NCBI RefSeq assembly: GCF_030164425.1
Contig: NZ_JASNJD010000011.1
Location: 1-64,000, forward strand
Source of the DNA: Pseudodonghicola flavimaris
Lineage (GTDB): Bacteria; Pseudomonadota; Alphaproteobacteria; Rhodobacterales; Rhodobacteraceae
Length of the DNA stretch: 64,000 nucleotides
Direction: 5' to 3'
Under the pieces are notes generated by a model that worked only from the letters and a program-made list of their open reading frames with translations, ran no database searches and was not told the DNA's origin. Positions 59,587 to 64,000 of the stretch are shown here, one piece after another (position 1 is the stretch's first letter; each line of letters begins with the position of its first letter). The position numbers were made by a program, and so were the translations under genes.

Positions 59587-60456
59587 ATGGCCGATATCTC
59601 TGCTGATGCTGCCCGAGTGCAGGACATTCGAACGTCCTATGCCGCGCTGACCCGGCGCAAGCGGATTTACGGCGGCCTGCTGCTGGCGATTTTCGTGGCG
59701 CTGATGGTGTCGGGCTTCCGCACCGCCGACATGCGCAATGCCGGCGGCTTTCGTGATGGCCTGTCGCATGTCTTCGACTATCCCGCAGAGGTGCTGAGCG
59801 AGGCGATCGAGAAATCCGCGGCGCTGCCGGCCAATCTGGTGCGGTTCTTCCCGTCGCTGGTCGAAACGCTCAATATCGCCGCCGCCTCCACCCTGCTGGG
59901 CGCTGCCGGTGGGTTGGTGCTGTCGCTGCTCGCGACCCGGGGGATGGCGCGCTGGCCGCTGCTGATCCCGCTGTTCCGGCGCCTCATGGATATCCTGCGG
60001 GCGATCCCCGAGATCGTGATCGCCCTGGTTCTGATCTTCATTCTGGGCGGCGGGCCGGTGCCGGCGATGATCGCCATCGCGCTGCACACCGTCGGCGCGC
60101 TCGGCAAGCTGTTTTCCGAGGTGAACGAGAACGTCTCGCTGAAGCCGGTGGAAGGGCTGCAATCGGTCGGCGCCAACTGGTCGCAGCGGATGATCCTGGG
60201 GGTGATCCCGCAGGTCGGCCCGAATTACGTCAGCTACGCGCTGCTGCGGTTCGAGATCAACATCCGCGCCTCCGCCATCCTCGGTTTCGTCGGCGCCGGA
60301 GGCATCGGCTATGACCTGCGCAACGCTATGTCCTGGGGGCAGGGGCGCTACGACGAGGCGGCCGCCATCTTCATCCTGCTGTTCCTGACCATCGTGGTGG
60401 TCGATCAGATCTCCGGCGCGCTGCGCGACCGGCTGACACACGGAGCCCGCGCATGA
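59587..60456 (+). CDS. phnE: Phosphonate ABC transporter permease PhnE1
   Basis: 289 residues, six spans. The permease EAA-like loop is NENVSLKPVEGLQSVGANWSQRM. RAIPEIVIALVLIFILGGGPVPA and ILGFVGAGGIGYDLRNAMSWGQ are typical of PhnE. ATG at 59587 follows AAGGAAG. Its stop overlaps the phnE2 start (ATGA). Confidence 0.93.
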   Translation: MADISADAARVQDIRTSYAALTRRKRIYGGLLLAIFVALMVSGFRTADMRNAGGFRDGLSHVFDYPAEVLSEAIEKSAALPANLVRFFPSLVETLNIAAASTLLGAAGGLVLSLLATRGMARWPLLIPLFRRLMDILRAIPEIVIALVLIFILGGGPVPAMIAIALHTVGALGKLFSEVNENVSLKPVEGLQSVGANWSQRMILGVIPQVGPNYVSYALLRFEINIRASAILGFVGAGGIGYDLRNAMSWGQGRYDEAAAIFILLFLTIVVVDQISGALRDRLTHGARA

Positions 60457-61805
60457 CGACCTTTACCACCGATCTGGGCGACACCCGCGGGGTGGCGGCG
60501 CTGAAGTCGCAGGCCGAGGGGCTGTTCCTTCGCAAGCGGCTGATCGCCTTTGGCCTGCCGGCGCTGGTGCTGGCCTATCTGATCTACGTGATCTTCGCCT
60601 TCGATGTGCCGGGCCTCTACGGACGGGCCAGCCTCGAACACGCCAGAACGCTGGTGGCCGACAGCTACAGTTACAAGACCCATGTGACCCGGGATGCGCG
60701 CAGCGGCGATGTCTCCGTCGCCATCGAGGGTGAGCGCAAGGGCGCCTATCCCGCCGGCGAGGCGCCCGACTGGGTGCAGCTGGGCGGGGACGCCTCGGCG
60801 GTGACGGTGGTCGATCTGGGCCGGGGCCATCAGGTCCGCTTCCTGCCCGACAATGTCACCGAATACGATGTGCCGGGCTATGGCACCATCCATGTCAGCT
60901 CCAGCCGGTCGGGCGGCGTGGTGGCCGATCTGCCCAGTGCCGATGTGCCGGACTGGATCAACCTGTCGAAGAGCCGGCTGGCGCTGAAAACCGAGGCCGG
61001 GCGGCTGACGGTGACCCGCACCAAGGCGGAGGTGTTTCGCTATTTCACCGGCTGGGAGCTGTTCTGGTTCACCCTCGACAGCCCCTATCACGGCATGGGG
61101 CCGGCGATGCTGCTGCGCCATGCGATGAACGGCGAGGCGGCGGCGATCTGGCATGATTTCTGGATGAACCCGATGTGGCATCACGGAGAGGTCGCCTGGG
61201 CGCTGTTCGAAACCGTGCTGATGGCCTTTCTCGGCACCTTCGGCGCGGCGCTGGTGGCGCTGCCGCTGGCCTTTCTCGCGGCACGCAACTTCACGCCGCT
61301 GATGGCGCTGCGCTTCGGCATGCGGCGGATCTTCGATTTCGTGCGCGGGGTCGACGGGCTGATCTGGACCATCGTCCTGGCCCGCGCCTTCGGCCCGGGC
61401 CCCCTGACCGGGGCGCTGGCGATCCTGCTGACCGACAGCGGCACCTTCGGCAAGATCTTCTCCGAGGCGCTCGAGAATGTCGACGACAAGCAGATCGAGG
61501 GGGTGTCCTCGACCGGGGCGAAACCGCTGCAGCGCTACCGCTTCGGGGTGATCCCGCAGATCACCCCGGTGCTGTTGAGCCAGATCCTCTATTTCCTGGA
61601 GTCGAACACCCGCAGCGCCACCATCATCGGCGCCATCACCGGCGGCGGCATCGGTCTGCTGCTGACCCAGGCGATCATCACCCAGAAGGACTGGGAGGAA
61701 GTCTCCTATTACATCGTGCTGATCGTGCTGATGGTGATGGCGATGGACTGGCTTTCGGGCTGGCTGCGGCGCCGGCTGATCGCCGGGGATGCGGGTGGCC
61801 ACTGA
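60453..61805 (+). CDS. phnE: Phosphonate ABC transporter permease PhnE2 (long form)
   Basis: 450 residues, longer than the usual 260-290. After a first span (LIAFGLPALVLAYLIYVIFAF) there is an about 150-residue hydrophilic, probably periplasmic insertion (residues 55-200), then the PhnE core: LFETVLMAFLGTFGAALVALPLAF, LENVDDKQIEGVSSTGAKPLQ and AITGGGIGLLLTQAI. It forms the channel with PhnE1. The insertion could dock PhnD or modify specificity. Confidence 0.9.
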   Translation: MTTFTTDLGDTRGVAALKSQAEGLFLRKRLIAFGLPALVLAYLIYVIFAFDVPGLYGRASLEHARTLVADSYSYKTHVTRDARSGDVSVAIEGERKGAYPAGEAPDWVQLGGDASAVTVVDLGRGHQVRFLPDNVTEYDVPGYGTIHVSSSRSGGVVADLPSADVPDWINLSKSRLALKTEAGRLTVTRTKAEVFRYFTGWELFWFTLDSPYHGMGPAMLLRHAMNGEAAAIWHDFWMNPMWHHGEVAWALFETVLMAFLGTFGAALVALPLAFLAARNFTPLMALRFGMRRIFDFVRGVDGLIWTIVLARAFGPGPLTGALAILLTDSGTFGKIFSEALENVDDKQIEGVSSTGAKPLQRYRFGVIPQITPVLLSQILYFLESNTRSATIIGAITGGGIGLLLTQAIITQKDWEEVSYYIVLIVLMVMAMDWLSGWLRRRLIAGDAGGH

Positions 61806-61818
61806 GACGCCGGTTCCG

Positions 61819-61849
61819 CCTCCGGCGGGAGTATTTGGACAGAGAAGAA
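61819..61849 (+). repeat. Dispersed intergenic repeat, subtype B
   Basis: 31 bp starting CCTCCGGCGGGAGTATTTGG and ending ACAGAGAAGAA, 29/31 identical to the minus-strand copy at 36178-36208. It sits between phnE2 and the transferase gene on the same strand, the only copy not at a convergent junction apart from 261-292. Confidence 0.75.
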
Positions 61850-61859
61850 GGGGCGGGCC

Positions 61860-62483
61860 ATGGTGGGGCCGAAGCTGAGCGCCAGAGGACCTCTGGTGCA
61901 TGAGGATTGCCTGATCGCCGAGAGCGAGCTGGGCCGGTTCGTGGAGATCGGCGCCGGGTCGCGGCTGTCGAATGCGGTCTTCGGGGACTATTCCTATTGC
62001 GACCGGACCTGCGACATCGCCAATGCGCGGATCGGCAAGTTCGCCAATATCGCGGCCTCGGTGCGGATCGGGGCGACCGATCATCCGCTGGACCGCGCCA
62101 GCCTGCATCATTTCATGTACCGCTCAGCTGATTACTGGCCGGACGCGGAGCACGATGCCGAATGGTTCGAAAAGCGCGCCGCGCGGCTGGCCCGTATCGG
62201 TCATGACACCTGGATCGGCCATGGCGCCCAGATCAAGCCGGAGGTGACGGTGGGCGATGGCGCCATTATCGCCTCGGGCGCGGTGGTGACCCGGGATGTG
62301 GCGCCCTATACCATCGTCACCGGCGTACCGGCGCAGCCGTTGCGCCGCCGACAGCCGGAGGCGATCGCCCGACGGCTGATCGCCCTGGCCTGGTGGGACT
62401 GGGATCACCAGCTTCTGCGCGAGCGGTTAAGCGATTTCCGCAGCCTGCCGGCAGAGGCGTTTCTGGACAGATACGAGACCTGA
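61860..62483 (+). CDS. Hexapeptide-repeat transferase of phosphonate metabolism
   Basis: 207 residues with left-handed beta-helix repeats (LIAESELGRFVEIGAGSRLSNAVFGDYSY; IGHDTWIGHGAQIKPEVTVGDGAIIASGAVVTRDVAPYTIVTGVPA). It belongs to the phosphonate-associated hexapeptide transferase group, close to xenobiotic/streptogramin acetyltransferases. Role within C-P lyase operons is not settled; acetylation of aminophosphonates is a plausible guess. Stops 25 bp before the convergent phnF. Confidence 0.85.
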   Translation: MVGPKLSARGPLVHEDCLIAESELGRFVEIGAGSRLSNAVFGDYSYCDRTCDIANARIGKFANIAASVRIGATDHPLDRASLHHFMYRSADYWPDAEHDAEWFEKRAARLARIGHDTWIGHGAQIKPEVTVGDGAIIASGAVVTRDVAPYTIVTGVPAQPLRRRQPEAIARRLIALAWWDWDHQLLRERLSDFRSLPAEAFLDRYET

Positions 62484-62508
62484 GGCTGGGGCGGCGGGCT
62501 GAGACGGT

Positions 62509-63225
62509 TCAGCCGCCTTCGCCCTCGACCGTCAGGGTGACCCGGTCGCCGGCGAACCAGGTGCGGCCGTATTCCACCGGCTGGCCGGTGGCATCGACAT
62601 TGACCGCAACGGTGCGCAGGATCGGCGCGCCCTCGGCGATCCGCAGGTGGACCGCCTGTGTCGCATTGGCCAGCTTGGCGGTGACCCGGGTGGTGGCGCG
62701 GGTGTAATCGGCGACGCCGCAGCGGGCCAGCGCCTGGGTCACCGAGCGGGTCTTGGTCAGCGCCGCTTCGAGATCGGGAAACCGCCGCGCCGGAAAGGCC
62801 GAGCGGAACAGCGCGATCGGCGCCCCGTCGGCCAGCGACAGCCCGTCATAGACCAGCACCGGATCGCCGGGGGCGAGCGCCAGCGCCTCGGCCTCACGCG
62901 CATCGGCGGCGCGGGTGTCGAGGGCGAGAAGCTGCTTGGCCGGGGTCTGGCCGCCGGCGGCGACGCTCTGGTGAAAGCGCACTCGCCGGCCGATCGGGTA
63001 ATCGGTGGGGCGGGCGGCGACGAAGACGCCGGCGCCGCGGCGGGCATGGACCAGCCCCTGCGCCGCCATTTCGGCCAGCGCCCGGCGCACGGTATGGCGG
63101 TTGACGCCGAATTTCGCCGCCAGCTGCGCCTCGGTCGGGAGCTGGTCGCCGGTGCGGTAGCGGTCTTCGGCGATATCGGCGGTCAGCGCCAGCGCGATGG
63201 ATTTCCACAGGGGGGTCCGGGTCAT
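62509..63225 (-). CDS. phnF: PhnF, GntR/HutC-family regulator
   Basis: 238 residues. Winged helix: GDQLPTEAQLAAKFGVNRHTVRRALAEMAAQGLVHARRGAGVFVA; the UTRA ligand domain follows (PVLVYDGLSLADGAPIALFRSAFPARRFP). PhnF regulates phosphonate genes. It is divergent from phnG; the intergenic region holds a Pho-box-like element and tandem TTGTATAG repeats. Confidence 0.92.
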   Translation of the reverse strand: MTRTPLWKSIALALTADIAEDRYRTGDQLPTEAQLAAKFGVNRHTVRRALAEMAAQGLVHARRGAGVFVAARPTDYPIGRRVRFHQSVAAGGQTPAKQLLALDTRAADAREAEALALAPGDPVLVYDGLSLADGAPIALFRSAFPARRFPDLEAALTKTRSVTQALARCGVADYTRATTRVTAKLANATQAVHLRIAEGAPILRTVAVNVDATGQPVEYGRTWFAGDRVTLTVEGEGG

Positions 63226-63241
63226 GTCACCAAATCTTCAT
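63224..63241 (+). promoter_or_regulatory. Pho-box-like repeat at the phnF/phnG divergent region
   Basis: ATGTCAC-CAAA-TCTTCAT on the plus strand. It shares GTCAC-N6-TTCAT with the box at 57639-57656 and lies 87 bp before phnG, overlapping the phnF start codon. Confidence 0.5.
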
Positions 63242-63281
63242 ACCGTAAACAATTGCGTGCCGGCGCAGCTCCGGCTAATAT

Positions 63282-63297
63282 TTGTATAGTTGTATAG
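63282..63297. promoter_or_regulatory. Tandem TTGTATAG repeat before phnG
   Basis: Two perfect adjacent copies of TTGTATAG, 31 bp before the phnG ATG, in an AT-rich patch. HutC-family operators often contain GTATAG-like cores, so this may be the PhnF site; one copy could also serve as a -10 element. Confidence 0.4.
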
Positions 63298-63328
63298 GTC
63301 ATGTAGACAACCGGGCCAAGAGGCTTTG

Positions 63329-63793
63329 ATGGCAAGTGAAGAAAAAATCGGCGCGGCTGAGGCGGCGCGGCGCAGCTGGATGGGGCTGCTGGCACGGGCG
63401 CCCGAGGCGCGGCTGCGAGAGCTCTGGCAGGGTTATGGCGCGGTCCCCGGCTTCGACTGGCTGCGCCGGCCTGAGGTGGGCGCGGTGATGGTGCGCGGCC
63501 GCATGGGCGGCACCGGCGCGCCGTTCAATCTGGGCGAGATGACGGTGACCCGCTGTTCCCTGACCCTGGAGGACGGCACCGTCGGCCATGCCTATGTGCA
63601 GGGGCGCGACAAGGCCAAGGCCGAGGCGGCGGCGCTGATCGATGCGCTGATGCAGACCCCGGCGGCGGCGGCGGTCCGGGCGGTCGTGCTCGATCCGCTG
63701 GAGAGCGGCATGGCCGCGGCCAAACAGACACGCGCCGCCAAATCGGCGGCCACCAAGGTCGATTTCTTCACATTGGTCCGGGGAGAGGATTGA
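63329..63793 (+). CDS. phnG: PhnG, C-P lyase core subunit
   Basis: 154 residues. RRSWMGLLARAPEARLREL, GTGAPFNLGEMTVTRCSLTLEDGTVGHAYVQGRDKAKAEAAALIDALMQ is the highly conserved PhnG block. It is part of the PhnGHIJ complex that transfers phosphonate to ribose and cleaves the C-P bond. ATG at 63329 with AAGAGG upstream; its stop overlaps the phnH start. Confidence 0.95.
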   Translation: MASEEKIGAAEAARRSWMGLLARAPEARLRELWQGYGAVPGFDWLRRPEVGAVMVRGRMGGTGAPFNLGEMTVTRCSLTLEDGTVGHAYVQGRDKAKAEAAALIDALMQTPAAAAVRAVVLDPLESGMAAAKQTRAAKSAATKVDFFTLVRGED

Positions 63794-64000
63794 TGCGCGT
63801 TTCAGCCCAGACCGCCTATGGGGGCGGCTTTGACGATCCCGCCCGTGCCGCTGCGCGCGCCTTTCGCGCGGCGATGAATGCGATGGCGAAACCGGGAGAG
63901 ATCCGGGTGCTGGATCAGGCGGTGCCGCCGGTGCCGCTGTCGGCGGCTGCGGGCACGCTGCTGCTGACGCTCTGCGATCCGGAAACCGGGGTCTATCTTG
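63793..64000 (+). CDS. phnH: PhnH, C-P lyase subunit, N-terminal fragment
   Basis: The first about 69 codons only: MRVSAQTAYGGGFDDPARAA, then AFRAAMNAMAKPGEI and a LSAAAGTLLLTLCDPETGVYL segment, all typical of the PhnH N-terminus. The gene runs off the window. It starts at the phnG stop (TGATG), so the C-P lyase operon continues beyond 64000. Confidence 0.93.
   Translation, partial: MRVSAQTAYGGGFDDPARAAARAFRAAMNAMAKPGEIRVLDQAVPPVPLSAAAGTLLLTLCDPETGVYL

Noticed and set aside
1-64000. Mobile elements, integrases, prophage or CRISPR arrays
   Set aside because: No transposase, integrase or spaced direct-repeat array was seen. The dispersed 32-bp repeats are non-coding and not in arrays.

Overview
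The window is a gene-dense, GC-rich stretch of an alphaproteobacterial chromosome, most likely Rhodobacterales (Roseobacter/Paracoccus-like). The reasons are the dmmDABC dimethylamine mono-oxygenase order, the paaABCDE/paaZ/paaGIK layout with a TetR regulator, a phnCDEE locus followed by phnG/phnH, paired DUF1127 genes, and a family of dispersed intergenic repeats. No transposase, integrase, phage gene, CRISPR array or rRNA was seen. It carries about 58 protein genes and one tRNA (elongator-type Met, CAU).

Layout. 1-7017: the end of purU, a FadR-type regulator, an Amt-family transporter, an untracked 58-residue membrane protein, then dmmDABC (dimethylamine oxidation, formaldehyde handled through folate). 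7126-12184: rarA, a lone SDR epimerase, and an unusual 863-residue protein joining two periplasmic binding domains to a UPF0126/TRIC-type membrane domain. 12650-15273: tRNA-Met and a Baeyer-Villiger-like mono-oxygenase/hydrolase pair. 15367-31188: phenylacetate catabolism on both strands (paaX, paaZ, paaG, paaI, paaK, tetR; thiolase, paaABCDE and an extra PaaA-like protein), interrupted by an acyltransferase, a class III aminotransferase and a dienelactone hydrolase. Two matching ACCGAC-N2-GTCGGT-like palindromes mark the two paa promoters and tie them to the TetR gene.

31455-35242: an exported alpha/beta-hydrolase-like protein lacking its serine, two DUF1127 genes with CTGC-N(3-4)-GCAG sites, an AhpD-like protein, and a cyclase-family gene broken by two compensating frameshifts. 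35438-39926: GntR regulator, class I amidotransferase, and a P450/glutamine-synthetase-like/ferredoxin operon that looks like an amine-degradation module. 40055-49568: FkbM methyltransferase, IclR/HAD/aminotransferase operon, divergent tripartite tricarboxylate transporter (TTT) system, aldehyde dehydrogenase and a Tm-1-like protein. 49930-56752: a six-gene beta-oxidation operon. 56858-64000: rpe, then phosphonate uptake (phnCDEE), a hexapeptide transferase, phnF and the start of the C-P lyase operon (phnG, phnH), with Pho-box-like repeats before phnC and phnG.

Together the window is a scavenging and catabolic island of ordinary chromosomal composition: methylated amines, aromatic acids via CoA thioesters, fatty or other acyl-CoAs, a carboxylate taken up by TTT, possibly secondary amines via P450, and phosphonates under phosphate limitation.
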